A DNA stretch of 64,000 bases from assembly GCA_965247615.1 (NCBI GenBank), contig OZ252022.1, positions 1,860,001 through 1,924,000 of the forward strand, read 5' to 3'. The DNA is from G965197715 sp965247615 (lineage in GTDB: Bacteria > Chloroflexota > Dehalococcoidia > Lucifugimonadales > UBA1127). The translations under genes and the position numbers were made by a program. The notes beneath the pieces are model-generated. The model saw only the letters and a program-made list of their open reading frames with translations. It searched no databases and had not been told where the DNA came from. Of this stretch, positions 48,470 to 56,349 are shown one piece after another; position 1 is the first letter of the stretch; each line of letters begins with the position of its first letter.

Positions 48470-49537
48470 ATGGCAGCGTACAAGATTGCGGTCATCCCGG
48501 GCGACGGCGTCGGCCCCGAGGTGCTTGCGGAAGGCGTCAAGGCGCTGAAGGCGGTGGAAGGGCCCTTTGAGATTCAGCTCGAGTTCGTCGAGTTCCCGTG
48601 GGGCTCGGCGTACTACATGCAGCACGGCCGGATGATGGCGGCGGACGGTCTGGAACAGTTGCAGGGCTTCGACGCCGTCTATTTCGGCGCAGTGGGGCAT
48701 CCTGAGATCCAGGACCACATCACGCTGAACGGGCTGCTTCTGCCCATGCGGAGGTCCTTCGACCAGTACGTCTGCCTGCGGCCCAGCGTGCTCTATGAAG
48801 GCGTGACATCGCCGCTGCGGGACAAGGAGCCGGGCGACATCGACATGGTGGTGATTCGCGAGAACACCGAGGGGGAGTACGCCAACGTGGGCGGTTTCCA
48901 GTACGTGGATACGCCCCAGGAGGTAGCCATACAGAGCGCGGTGTTCACTCGCCACGGGTGCGAGCGGGTGATACGTTACGCCTTCGAGCTGGCCCGCCGG
49001 CGCGACAAGAAGCGCCGGGTGACCTCGGCGACCAAGTCCAATGCCCAGGGATACAGCATGGTGCTGTGGGACCGGACGTTTCAAGCGGTGGCGGGGGAAT
49101 ACCCGGACATCGAGACGGAGTCGCTGCTCATCGACGCTGCGTGCATGAACTTCATACGCCGGCCGGAGAGCTTCGACGTGGTGGTGGGCAGCAACCTTTT
49201 CGGCGACATCCTGACGGACATCGGGGCCATCATCACGGGCAGCATGGGGTTGGCGTCCAGCGGCAACATCAACCCGGAGAAGCGCTACCCGTCGACCTTC
49301 GAGCCGGTGCACGGGAGCGCGCCGGACATCGCAGGGCAGGGCATCGCGAACCCCCTGGCGGCCATCCTGTCTGCGTCCATGATGCTGCAGCACCTGGGAG
49401 AGGACCGGGCTGCGGAGGCCGTGGAGCAGGCGGCGCTCACGACGTTGGCCGCGGGGAGGGCGCAGACGCCGGACCTGGGCGGGTCCGCCACGACGGCCGA
49501 GGTGGGGGACAACGTCCTGGCAGCGCTCCGGCAGTGA
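48470..49537 (+). CDS. Isocitrate/isopropylmalate-type dehydrogenase, tartrate/D-malate branch
   Basis: This 355-residue protein is an NAD-dependent metal-requiring 2-hydroxyacid oxidative decarboxylase. YKIAVIPGDGVGPEVLAEG opens the fold. MVVIRENTEGEYANVGGF is the phosphate/substrate loop, VVGSNLFGDILTDIGAIITG the metal-binding Asp region and STFEPVHGSAPDIAGQGIAN the nucleotide site. The 'NTEGEYANVGG' sequence is closest to tartrate dehydrogenase/decarboxylase and D-malate dehydrogenase. Leucine biosynthesis genes are not nearby, arguing against LeuB. ATG follows GGAGAC. It is 34 bases downstream of the enolase-superfamily gene. Confidence 0.9.
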   Translation: MAAYKIAVIPGDGVGPEVLAEGVKALKAVEGPFEIQLEFVEFPWGSAYYMQHGRMMAADGLEQLQGFDAVYFGAVGHPEIQDHITLNGLLLPMRRSFDQYVCLRPSVLYEGVTSPLRDKEPGDIDMVVIRENTEGEYANVGGFQYVDTPQEVAIQSAVFTRHGCERVIRYAFELARRRDKKRRVTSATKSNAQGYSMVLWDRTFQAVAGEYPDIETESLLIDAACMNFIRRPESFDVVVGSNLFGDILTDIGAIITGSMGLASSGNINPEKRYPSTFEPVHGSAPDIAGQGIANPLAAILSASMMLQHLGEDRAAEAVEQAALTTLAAGRAQTPDLGGSATTAEVGDNVLAALRQ

Positions 49538-49540
49538 GTC

Positions 49541-50053
49541 ATGAATAGTCAGCGCCCGGGGGACAGGGACGTCTCAGAGGAGGTGGGGCTCCTTGAGGGA
49601 CGAATGGAGAAGTTGGACCGGGCCATCGAGGCGGACCCGACGGACGCCGCGGCCTATTTTCAGCGCGGGGTGCTGCACGGCCAGTTGGCGGACCCGAACG
49701 GGGCGGCGGAGGACTTCGGCGCCTCAATCCGGCTGGACGGGGGCAGCGCCGAGGCCTACTACAACCGCGGGGTGGCCTACGCCGTGCTTCAGCAGCCCAT
49801 CATGGCGGTGGACGACTTCACCGCCGCCATTGCCCTTGACCCCCGGCACGTGGACGCCTACAACAATCGGGCCGCCGCGTACCTGGACCTGGGACATCCC
49901 GGGGAGGCGATCCAGGACGCCGAGGCGGCGATGCGCCTCGACGACCAGCTTCCGTCGGCCTACGCCATCCGCGGCATCGCGAGGGCGCAGCTGGGACAGG
50001 CCGATCTGGCGAAGCAGGACATGGAGAGAGCGCAAGCCCTGAGCGGCCCGTAG
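49541..50053 (+). CDS. Tetratricopeptide repeat protein
   Basis: The 170-residue protein starts at ATG 49541, 3 bases after the dehydrogenase stop. Four TPR units run from about residue 31: AAYFQRGVLHGQLADPNGAA, then AEAYYNRGVAYAVLQQPIMA, DAYNNRAAAYLDLGHPGEAI and SAYAIRGIARAQLGQADLAK. There is no signal peptide or enzymatic domain. It may scaffold protein contacts. Being last in a tightly spaced run with catabolic genes, it may be a bystander. A hairpin follows. Confidence 0.88.
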   Translation: MNSQRPGDRDVSEEVGLLEGRMEKLDRAIEADPTDAAAYFQRGVLHGQLADPNGAAEDFGASIRLDGGSAEAYYNRGVAYAVLQQPIMAVDDFTAAIALDPRHVDAYNNRAAAYLDLGHPGEAIQDAEAAMRLDDQLPSAYAIRGIARAQLGQADLAKQDMERAQALSGP

Positions 50054-50071
50054 GGGCTGGCGGGCCCGCCC

Positions 50072-50116
50072 GGATCCACCACCTAAAGCGGACCGACGAT
50101 CTGAGGTGGTGGGTCC
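50072..50116 (+). terminator. Hairpin after the TPR gene, probable terminator
   Basis: GGATCCACCACCT (50072-50084) pairs with AGGTGGTGGGTCC (50104-50116), 13 bp with one G-T pair and a 19-nt loop. There is no immediate T run, but T-rich sequence follows about 30 bases later. Confidence 0.6.
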
Positions 50117-50289
50117 GGTATGATTGCTCTCGCCTGTATGATTGGCTTTTACTTTTTTTTCGCGGATAAGTGAAGCTGGACGGGTCTCAAAATGCTGTTT
50201 GTTTTTCGAGGCATGGCGACCTCTCTGGTAGGGCGGGTCTGCTGAACAGATACTAGAGCAGAGGTCCTTCTGCGGGCAACAGGTCGATG

Positions 50290-50462
50290 GCAGTCGCTGC
50301 GCGACGGCTTTGTGGGCGTGGGTTAGGAGCGTCGCGTAGGTACGTGTCATCAGGGGTGATGAGGGTCAGTGGTGGGGGGTCCCGCGCCCCGCGTGGATTC
50401 CCGCCTTCGGAGACCCTTGCATAACCGTCATTCCCGCGAAAGCGGGAATCCAGGGTGGGGCC
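50290..50462 (+). repeat. Composite repeat: family B, shared spacer and inverted family A
   Basis: B core GTCGCTGCGCGACGGC (50293) is followed by about 90 bases collinear with 15520-15600 (shared GGTACGTGTCA, CAGGGGTGATG and GTGGTGGGGGG). It ends in a family A copy in reverse orientation (CATTCCCGCGAAAGCGGGAA, about 50429-50448). Confidence 0.7.
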
Positions 50463-50504
50463 TCAGGCTGGCGGGCCTGCTTCACTTACACGACCTCGCC
50501 CTCC

Positions 50505-50650
50505 ACGGGGAGTCACGCAAAGGTCTCCCTTCGCGGGAATGACGGCGGGTGGGTGCGGGAATAACGGGTCGCTGGCGCGACGGCTTTGTGGGGGAAGGGT
50601 GTGCTGGGGCGGCGCGCTTACGCCCTTGGGGCGCCTCAGGGTGAGCGGCC
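50505..50650 (+). repeat. Further copies of families A, B and the 'GAGCGG' family
   Basis: GCAAAGGTCTCC with TTCGCGGGAATGACGG (50517-50545) is family A. GGTCGCTGGCGCGACGGC (50567-50585) is family B. GCGCCTCAGGGTGAGCGG (about 50630-50647) is a degenerate member of the third family. Confidence 0.6.
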
Positions 50651-50873
50651 CCGCGCCCGCGTCATTGACACCCCGCGAGGGGGGTGGCGATAATGCCTAC
50701 CTGCTCACTTGTTCGACATGAGACGGTCTTCCGCCGGCAGGCTGGAGTCACGGGCAAGGATACGACCCTCGCCCAGGCTGCTCCCACGCGGGGAGCGGAA
50801 GATCGGCAAGTCCCAGGCGGCCCATGGAGCCAGCACCGCCGCCTGCTTATGACTGGAAGGGGCACCGTTAAAC

Positions 50874-51782
50874 TTGTCCTGGATCGCCATAGCCCTGATC
50901 AGCGCTGCCATATCAGGGTTCGTCAACGTCTTGGACAAGACGATGCTCGTCAACTACATGCGCTCGCCGTACACGCTGCTGCTTCTCATTGCGCTGGTGC
51001 AGGCGACCATCGGAATCGTCCTTACGGCAGTGCTCCCCTGGCCGGAGGCCACGATCCTTGGGCCTCTCGGCTGGGCAGTCCTGTCAGGCGTTCTGTGGGG
51101 GACCGGCGCGCTGTTCATGTTCCACGCCCTCCGTTCCGAGGAAGTGTCCAGGGTTGTTCCGATCTATCAGACCTACCCGATCTTCGCGGCGCTCATGGCG
51201 GTGGTGTTCCTTGGAGAGGAGGTGGCTCCGCTGGACTGGGCCGCGGTGCTCTTCACGGTGGGCGGCGCAGTGATCCTTTCCATACGCCAGGACCGGGAGT
51301 ACCGGCGGCTCTTCCTGCATCGCTCCTTCTTCGTCCTCATGCTGGGCAGCGTCATCGCGGCCAGCGCCTTCGTGATCGGTGCCGTCGCGCTGGAGAACCT
51401 GCCGGTGCTGAACACGCACGCGCTGCGCACTCTGGGACTCAGCGGGACTCTGCTGCTGGCGGCATTGCGCCGCTCACATCTGCACGAGATACGCGAGCTC
51501 ATCCGCCGTCGAAGCCCAGCCCTCGCCCTGGTCAGCATCAACGAGTTCGGGCTGGCCAACGTGAGCTTCCTCATGGTCCTCTGGGCGCTCTCGCTTGGCC
51601 CGGTGACACTGGTGACGACCCTGGTGTCGACGCGGTCACTGTTCCTGGTCCTATACAGCATCCTCCTGACGCTGCGGTTCCGTGGCGTCCTTGGCGAGCA
51701 CATTACGCCGGGCGCGGTGGCCGTCAAGCTATCTGCGGTGGCGCTCATTGTGGGGGGCGTCAGCGTCATATCACTGGGTTGA
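50874..51782 (+). CDS. EamA/DMT superfamily transporter
   Basis: The 302-residue protein has ten hydrophobic segments in two EamA halves. It begins MSWIAIALISAAISGFVNVL from TTG 50874. GVLWGTGALFMFHALRSEEV and VVPIYQTYPIFAALMAVVFL mark the first half. TLVSTRSLFLVLYSILLTLR and AVKLSAVALIVGGVSVISLG end the second. DMT carriers export amino acids or metabolites. The gene has an upstream repeat-rich region and is followed 52 bases later by yedK on the same strand. Confidence 0.85.
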   Translation: MSWIAIALISAAISGFVNVLDKTMLVNYMRSPYTLLLLIALVQATIGIVLTAVLPWPEATILGPLGWAVLSGVLWGTGALFMFHALRSEEVSRVVPIYQTYPIFAALMAVVFLGEEVAPLDWAAVLFTVGGAVILSIRQDREYRRLFLHRSFFVLMLGSVIAASAFVIGAVALENLPVLNTHALRTLGLSGTLLLAALRRSHLHEIRELIRRRSPALALVSINEFGLANVSFLMVLWALSLGPVTLVTTLVSTRSLFLVLYSILLTLRFRGVLGEHITPGAVAVKLSAVALIVGGVSVISLG

Positions 51783-51834
51783 CGCACGCGGCCTCTTGAA
51801 TGCAGCGGCCACGGGGGGCTAAGGTGTATGCACC

Positions 51835-52536
51835 ATGTGCGGGCGCTACACACTCTACGCAGACCTGAGCACGCTGCAGGCGCGCTTTCAGTTCGACGCG
51901 AGCGAGGCGTCCCACCAGCCCCGCTACAACATCGCGCCGACACAGCAGGTGCTGACCGTGACGGAAGACTGGGAGGAGCGTCGAGCCCGCACGATGCGCT
52001 GGGGCCTGGTGCCGTCGTGGGCCAAAGACACGTCCGGGGCCGCGCGAATGATCAACGCCCGTGGAGAGAACGCCGCAAAGCGTCCAGCCTTCCGTGCCGC
52101 GTTCAAGCGGCGCCGCTGCCTGGTCCTGGCCGACGGCTTCTACGAGTGGAAGCGGGTGGGCAAGTCCAGGGAACCGATGCACTTCTCACTGACGTCCGGC
52201 GAGCCCTTCGCTTTCGCCGGTCTCTGGGAGACGTGGGATTCGCCATCGGGCGACGTGCTGCGCTCCTGCACGATCATCACGACGGAGCCCAACGACCTCG
52301 TGGCGGAGGTCCACGATCGGATGCCGGTGATCCTGCCGGGTGAAGCCGAGTCCCTGTGGCTGGACCACCGCACTGAGGACAGCGACAGGTTGACCGGACT
52401 GCTGGTCCCGTACCCGGCCGAAGCCATGCGGGTCCACGCAGTGTCCAGCCTGGTCAACTCCGTCAAGAACGACGTAGCCGAGTGCGCCGCGCCGTTTGCG
52501 ACAGCTAGAACACCATCACAGCCGCCCCTGGTATAG
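51835..52536 (+). CDS. yedK: SOS response-associated peptidase, YedK/HMCES (SRAP) family
   Basis: The 233-residue protein crosslinks to abasic sites in single-stranded DNA and protects them. The catalytic Cys2 is exposed after Met removal (MCGRYTLYADLSTL). RYNIAPTQQVLTVTE, MRWGLVPSWAKDT and INARGENAAKRPAFRAAFK follow; RCLVLADGFYEWKRVG carries the Glu, and EVHDRMPVILPGE the active-site His. All are intact. recN begins 19 bases downstream, so the pair forms a DNA-damage unit. No LexA-type palindrome was found in front. Confidence 0.95.
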   Translation: MCGRYTLYADLSTLQARFQFDASEASHQPRYNIAPTQQVLTVTEDWEERRARTMRWGLVPSWAKDTSGAARMINARGENAAKRPAFRAAFKRRRCLVLADGFYEWKRVGKSREPMHFSLTSGEPFAFAGLWETWDSPSGDVLRSCTIITTEPNDLVAEVHDRMPVILPGEAESLWLDHRTEDSDRLTGLLVPYPAEAMRVHAVSSLVNSVKNDVAECAAPFATARTPSQPPLV

Positions 52537-52555
52537 GGCGCCGGGAGCTACGCGG

Positions 52556-54334
52556 ATGCTGCGACTGCTCAGCATCGCCAACTTCGCCACGATCGAGCGA
52601 CTGGAGCTGGATCTGGGGCGCGGCTTCACTGTGCTGGCGGGCGAGACGGGCGCGGGAAAGTCGATCATCCTGGACGCGCTGGGCCTGCTGCTGGGAGGCC
52701 GCGCAGACAGTGGCGTGGTGCGCACCGGGGCGCAGCTGGCCCGCGTCGAGGGGATCTTCCTCATTGGCAAAGAGCTGCGTCAGCGGCTGGCCGCGGCCCT
52801 TGGGGACGAGGACCTAGGCATCAGCGACGGGGAGCTGATCCTAGCCCGGGAGGTGAATCCGGACGGCCGTAATGCGTGCCGGGTGGACGGACGCATCGTG
52901 CCCCTGCGACTCCTGAGCCTCATTGGGGAGCGGCTGGTGGACATCCACGGGCAGGGCCAGCACCTGTCCCTACTTCGGACCAGCGAACACATTCACATTC
53001 TGGACGGGTACGCAGGTGCGGCGTCCCTCCGCGGCCAGCTAGCCGAGGAGCTGCAGCAGCTCGGCGGCGTGCGGCGGAGCCTGGCCGAGCTTCGGACGGG
53101 GGAGCGGGAGCGCGCGCGGCAACTGGACCTGCTTCGGTACCAGGCGGGGGAGATCGACGAGGCCCAGCTTCAGCCGGGCGAGGACGCCGAGCTGGCCAGG
53201 GAACTGGGCGTGCTGAGCAACGTGGAGCGGCTTCTGGGCCTGGCAGAGCAGGCGTACGCCGCGCTGAACGGCGACCACGCACAGGGCGCCTCGGCGACGG
53301 ACCTGCTCAGCAAGGCCGCCGCCGACGTGGGCCTGCTGGAGAGCATGGACCCAGCGCTGGGTGAGGCCCGCGAGACCGCGGAGCTCCTGGCGTCCCAGGC
53401 TGTGGAGCTGGCACGGAGCCTGCGCCACTATCGGGACAGCCTGGAGTACAGCCCAGAGCGGCTCCGGGAGATCGAAGAGCGGCTGAACGTGATCGCCGCG
53501 CTCAAGAGGAAGTACGGCGGCAGCGTCGAGGAGGTCCTGGCCTACGGTCAGCAGGCGACAGTGGAGCTGGAGCGCCTGGCCCATGGCGAGGAGGAGACGG
53601 AGGAGCTGGCCGCGCGGGAAGCGGCGCACCTGGAGCAGGCCGGCGCCCTGGCCGGGCGGCTCTCGATGGAGCGGCAGGAGGCTGCCGGACGCCTGGCTGC
53701 CGAGGTGGAACAGGAGCTGGCCGAGCTGGCCATGGAGGGCGCGCGGTTGGAGGTGCGGGTTGAGCAGCGGGAGTCGGATGCCGGCCTGCCGTTGGGCGCG
53801 TCAGACGCCGCTCCGCGGGGTCCGGGCGGGGGGGACGGCTCGGTCCGCCACCTGGGTTTCGATTCCACCGGCGTAGACCGGGTCGAGTTCCTGGTCGCGC
53901 CCAACAGGGGTGAGCCGCTGCGGCCTCTGGCCAAGATCGCGTCGGGGGGCGAGGTGTCGCGCCTTATGCTGGCGCTCAAGAGCATTCTGTCAGCCGCCGA
54001 TGAGGTCCCGACGCTGGTGTTCGACGAGATCGACGCGGGCATAGGCGGGCGCGTGGCCACGGTAGTGGGCCGCAAGCTGTGGGGTCTCACGAGGGGGCAC
54101 CAGGTGGTCTGCGTGACGCACGTGCCGCAGATTGCGTGCCTGGCTGACCACCATATCAGCGTCGCCAAGTCCGTGTCTGGAGCCCGCACGGTGACGTCGG
54201 CTGCGGCGGTGACGGGCGGGGACCGTGTGCAGGCCGTGCACGAGATGTTGGGAGCGGCAGGCGAAGCGTCGCGGCAGAACGCGCGGGAGATGCTGGATCA
54301 GGCGTCGGAGTGGAAGGGCCTACAGTCGATGTAG
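52556..54334 (+). CDS. recN: DNA repair protein RecN
   Basis: This SMC-like ATPase aids double-strand-break repair. From ATG 52556 it has 592 residues. MLRLLSIANFATIERLELDL opens the head and VLAGETGAGKSIILDALGLL is Walker A. A coiled-coil section of Glu/Arg/Leu-rich helices runs from about residue 160 to 400. KIASGGEVSRLMLALKSIL is the signature and TLVFDEIDAGIGGRVATVVG is Walker B, then QVVCVTHVPQIACLADHHIS. The length slightly exceeds the usual 550-560. It follows yedK by 19 bases. Confidence 0.96.
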   Translation: MLRLLSIANFATIERLELDLGRGFTVLAGETGAGKSIILDALGLLLGGRADSGVVRTGAQLARVEGIFLIGKELRQRLAAALGDEDLGISDGELILAREVNPDGRNACRVDGRIVPLRLLSLIGERLVDIHGQGQHLSLLRTSEHIHILDGYAGAASLRGQLAEELQQLGGVRRSLAELRTGERERARQLDLLRYQAGEIDEAQLQPGEDAELARELGVLSNVERLLGLAEQAYAALNGDHAQGASATDLLSKAAADVGLLESMDPALGEARETAELLASQAVELARSLRHYRDSLEYSPERLREIEERLNVIAALKRKYGGSVEEVLAYGQQATVELERLAHGEEETEELAAREAAHLEQAGALAGRLSMERQEAAGRLAAEVEQELAELAMEGARLEVRVEQRESDAGLPLGASDAAPRGPGGGDGSVRHLGFDSTGVDRVEFLVAPNRGEPLRPLAKIASGGEVSRLMLALKSILSAADEVPTLVFDEIDAGIGGRVATVVGRKLWGLTRGHQVVCVTHVPQIACLADHHISVAKSVSGARTVTSAAAVTGGDRVQAVHEMLGAAGEASRQNAREMLDQASEWKGLQSM

Positions 54335-54393
54335 CAGTCAAAGAGGGCAGCATTCGGGTTATTGTCGGGAGCTTTACTAGCCGTTGTTCAATC

Positions 54394-54795
54394 CTACTGC
54401 GCTGTTGGTAGTTGGAGCCATGCGATACCGTCGACTTGCTCGAAGTGGGTGTCGGCCGACAAGAGGTCTGCGCCAGTCTCGATTGCGTGCGCCGCGATCC
54501 AGACGTCGTTCGTCGGGATTGGGCGCCCCTTCGCCTTGAGCGACGCCATAATGCGGGAGTAGCGATCCGCGGTTACCGGTCCCACGGGGATGAAGGATAC
54601 ATAAGGACTCTCGAGAAAAGAGCGGAGCTCCGCGAGGTTCTGCTCGAAGCGTTGTCCCTGGCGGAAGCCGAACAGTTGCTCGCCCACCACGACGGCTGAG
54701 AGGAGCACCTCCTCGGCGGCGCGCACGAGCTCTCGCACCTGGCGGTTGCCCCTCATGAACTCGGAATAGGCGTTGGAATCCAGGAGAAGCCTCAT
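54394..54795 (-). CDS. vapC: PIN-domain ribonuclease toxin (VapC/FitB-like)
   Basis: The protein has 133 residues from ATG 54795, which overlaps the antitoxin TGA (ATGA). MRLLLDSNAYSEFMRGNRQV carries the first acidic residue (LLDSN), VVVGEQLFGFRQG the second (E), and RPIPTNDVWIAAHAIETGAD the third (TNDVWIAA). LLSADTHFEQVDGI gives the fourth Asp. The four-acid PIN site is complete. VapC toxins cleave tRNA or rRNA. GTG 54801 is an alternative start two codons upstream. It is convergent with recN. Confidence 0.9.
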   Translation of the reverse strand: MRLLLDSNAYSEFMRGNRQVRELVRAAEEVLLSAVVVGEQLFGFRQGQRFEQNLAELRSFLESPYVSFIPVGPVTADRYSRIMASLKAKGRPIPTNDVWIAAHAIETGADLLSADTHFEQVDGIAWLQLPTAQ

Positions 54796-55055
54796 TCCCA
54801 CGCCGACTGGTCGACCGTCTCGAAGACGTCAAGGGCGGCATTGAAAGCTTCCGCTTCCTCGCGGCTCCACGCTCCGAACAGGTGGTCCAGTGAGGAGCCG
54901 ACGGCGTTCGGGTTTCCCCTGCCGTCCGCCAGACCTGCTCCCTTGCGGAGCAGTTTCAGTGCGGCCTGATTGAGAGAGGTGCCATCACGCTTGGCGAGCC
55001 GCCGGATGCTTTCTGACAGCTGTTCGTCGAAGCCTCGGACCGTAAGCTGATTCAC
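54792..55055 (-). CDS. vapB: Ribbon-helix-helix antitoxin (VapB/FitA-like)
   Basis: I chose GTG 55055 (VNQLTVRGFDEQLSESIRRL) because GGGAGA lies 6 bases upstream; this gives 87 residues. The N-terminal QLTVRGFDEQL is the RHH strand, then RRLAKRDGTSLNQAALKLLR is the DNA-binding helix pair. The rest, DHLFGAWSREEAEAFNAALD, is the toxin-binding tail. An ATG at 55079 would add 8 residues but lies inside the operator palindrome. The pair is a type II toxin-antitoxin module with antitoxin first. Confidence 0.85.
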   Translation of the reverse strand: MNQLTVRGFDEQLSESIRRLAKRDGTSLNQAALKLLRKGAGLADGRGNPNAVGSSLDHLFGAWSREEAEAFNAALDVFETVDQSAWE

Positions 55056-55070
55056 ATCGTGTCTCCCGTT

Positions 55071-55101
55071 GTGACTCATATTGTGCGGCGCTATGAGTCA
55101 C
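55071..55101. promoter_or_regulatory. Operator-like inverted repeat in front of the vapBC-type pair
   Basis: GTGACTCATA (55071-55080) and TATGAGTCAC (55092-55101) are perfect 10-bp inverted repeats spaced by 11 bases. The centres are 21 bases (two turns) apart, which suits an RHH antitoxin dimer of dimers. It lies 16 bases before the chosen antitoxin start and supports autoregulation. Confidence 0.75.
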
Positions 55102-55156
55102 CCTACTCGCCGCTCACGTGCTAGTCAAGGACTGAGGCGCTTGCCCGGCCCGCCGG

Positions 55157-56287
55157 CTAGCGGTGACGGCGCTCGACGCCGGCGCCAGTGCGCTCGGGGA
55201 CCGGGCCAGGCTCGAAGACCTGCACGACCTTCTGGCGGCCGTCGTTGTCTTCCAGCGCCTCCTCGCGGTAGAGGCCCAGAGGCTGCAGGAAGGCGGTGTC
55301 GTTGTAGGAGAACAGCACCGACTCCGCCTCGCCAACGTGCTCGTGGAACGTCCAGCTGGGCACGACAAAGGTGTCCTTAGCATCCCAGTCGAAGCGGACG
55401 CCGCCAATGATGGAATGGCCCTTGCCCTGGACCACGTGGTACACGGTCCCGCCCGTGTGCCGGTGGGCCCTGGTGTGCTCACCTGGTCGGAGGAGCTGGG
55501 CGAAGCAGGCGATTGTCGCCAGGGCCGGCCCGCCGGTAACGGGGTTGGTGTATTCGACGGTTACGCCGTCGAAGGGGCTGCCGTCGCTCTTCTCCGCCAT
55601 AGCCTTGAGGGCGGGGTAGGTCTGCTCGAACTTGTAGTTCAGCAGGGGGGAGTGGATCTTGTTGTGCTTGATCCACGTGGGCCTGAGGGCGCCGGAGCCA
55701 AAGAGGCGCTGGGAGATGTTGTCGGGGCTGACGACTGGGTGGCGGTCCTCGGGGTACTGCTCATAGAAGCCAGCCTCGACGGTCTGGACGAAGGGGACGT
55801 CGAGGCCGTCGAGCCACACCATGGGGTTATCGCTCTCATTGCCGTGATCGTGCCAGGTCCAGTTGGGGGTCGTTACGAAGTCGCCGGGGTCCATGTACGT
55901 CTTTTCGCCATCGACGGCGGTGTAGGCGCCAGAGCCTTCGATGATCAGCCTGAGCGCCGAGGCGGAGTGCCGGTGGGAGGGGGCAACTTCGCCGGGCTTG
56001 ATGATCTGGAGATTGGCAAGCAGCGTGGCGGTCGCCTGGAAGTCGGTGAGGATTCCCGGGTTGGCCATGACGAGGACGCGGCGCTCGGCCAGCTCCATGG
56101 GGACGATGTCGGCGGCTCTCAAGAGCAGGGGCCGAAAGTCGCTGTACTTCCAGAGGAAAGGGACTGTCTTGGCCTTCTTGGCTGTGCCCTGGGTTTGCCA
56201 CAGGGGCTTACTGTGTATCCGCTTCACCTCTTCATAGAAGAGGTCCAACTCCTCCATGCGGGCGCCCGGACTGTTGGCGGCAGCCAT
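55157..56287 (-). CDS. Gentisate 1,2-dioxygenase-like bicupin
   Basis: This 376-residue protein is of the ring-cleaving cupin family that opens gentisate (2,5-dihydroxybenzoate) to maleylpyruvate. The first cupin includes PSHRHSASALRLIIEGSGAY and PGDFVTTPNWTWHDHGNESD (His ligands for iron). The second includes EHTRAHRHTGGTVYHVVQGK and FVVPSWTFHEHVGEAESVLF. Both cupins keep histidines. The N-terminus, MEELDLFYEEVKRIHSKPLW, is typical. A VOC gene lies upstream on the same strand by 62 bases. Related salicylate or 1-hydroxy-2-naphthoate dioxygenases share the fold, so the substrate is likely a hydroxybenzoate but unproven. Confidence 0.88.
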   Translation of the reverse strand: MAAANSPGARMEELDLFYEEVKRIHSKPLWQTQGTAKKAKTVPFLWKYSDFRPLLLRAADIVPMELAERRVLVMANPGILTDFQATATLLANLQIIKPGEVAPSHRHSASALRLIIEGSGAYTAVDGEKTYMDPGDFVTTPNWTWHDHGNESDNPMVWLDGLDVPFVQTVEAGFYEQYPEDRHPVVSPDNISQRLFGSGALRPTWIKHNKIHSPLLNYKFEQTYPALKAMAEKSDGSPFDGVTVEYTNPVTGGPALATIACFAQLLRPGEHTRAHRHTGGTVYHVVQGKGHSIIGGVRFDWDAKDTFVVPSWTFHEHVGEAESVLFSYNDTAFLQPLGLYREEALEDNDGRQKVVQVFEPGPVPERTGAGVERRHR

Positions 56288-56349
56288 GTTTCTCTCCCTC
56301 TAGGTCGTGTTTGCACTGGTTTTTGGCGGGTCCGTACGGCTCACCGTGC

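Larger units (their letters stand above)
50117..50873. other. 757-base repeat-rich gap, no gene seen
   Basis: An AT-rich patch (50136-50210, with eight T at 50153-50160) resembles 36663-36703. Repeat copies fill 50290-50640. The remainder up to the DMT gene, 50650-50870, has short frames without recognisable products. Confidence 0.5.

Noticed and set aside
48470..49537. 3-isopropylmalate dehydrogenase (LeuB)
   Set aside because: The NTEGEYANVGG loop fits tartrate/D-malate enzymes and no leucine genes are near.
50290..50650. CRISPR array
   Set aside because: Repeat copies are irregularly spaced, differ in orientation and length, and no cas genes are present.
52496..52555. LexA box in front of recN or yedK
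   Set aside because: No GAAC-N4-GTTC or similar palindrome was found.
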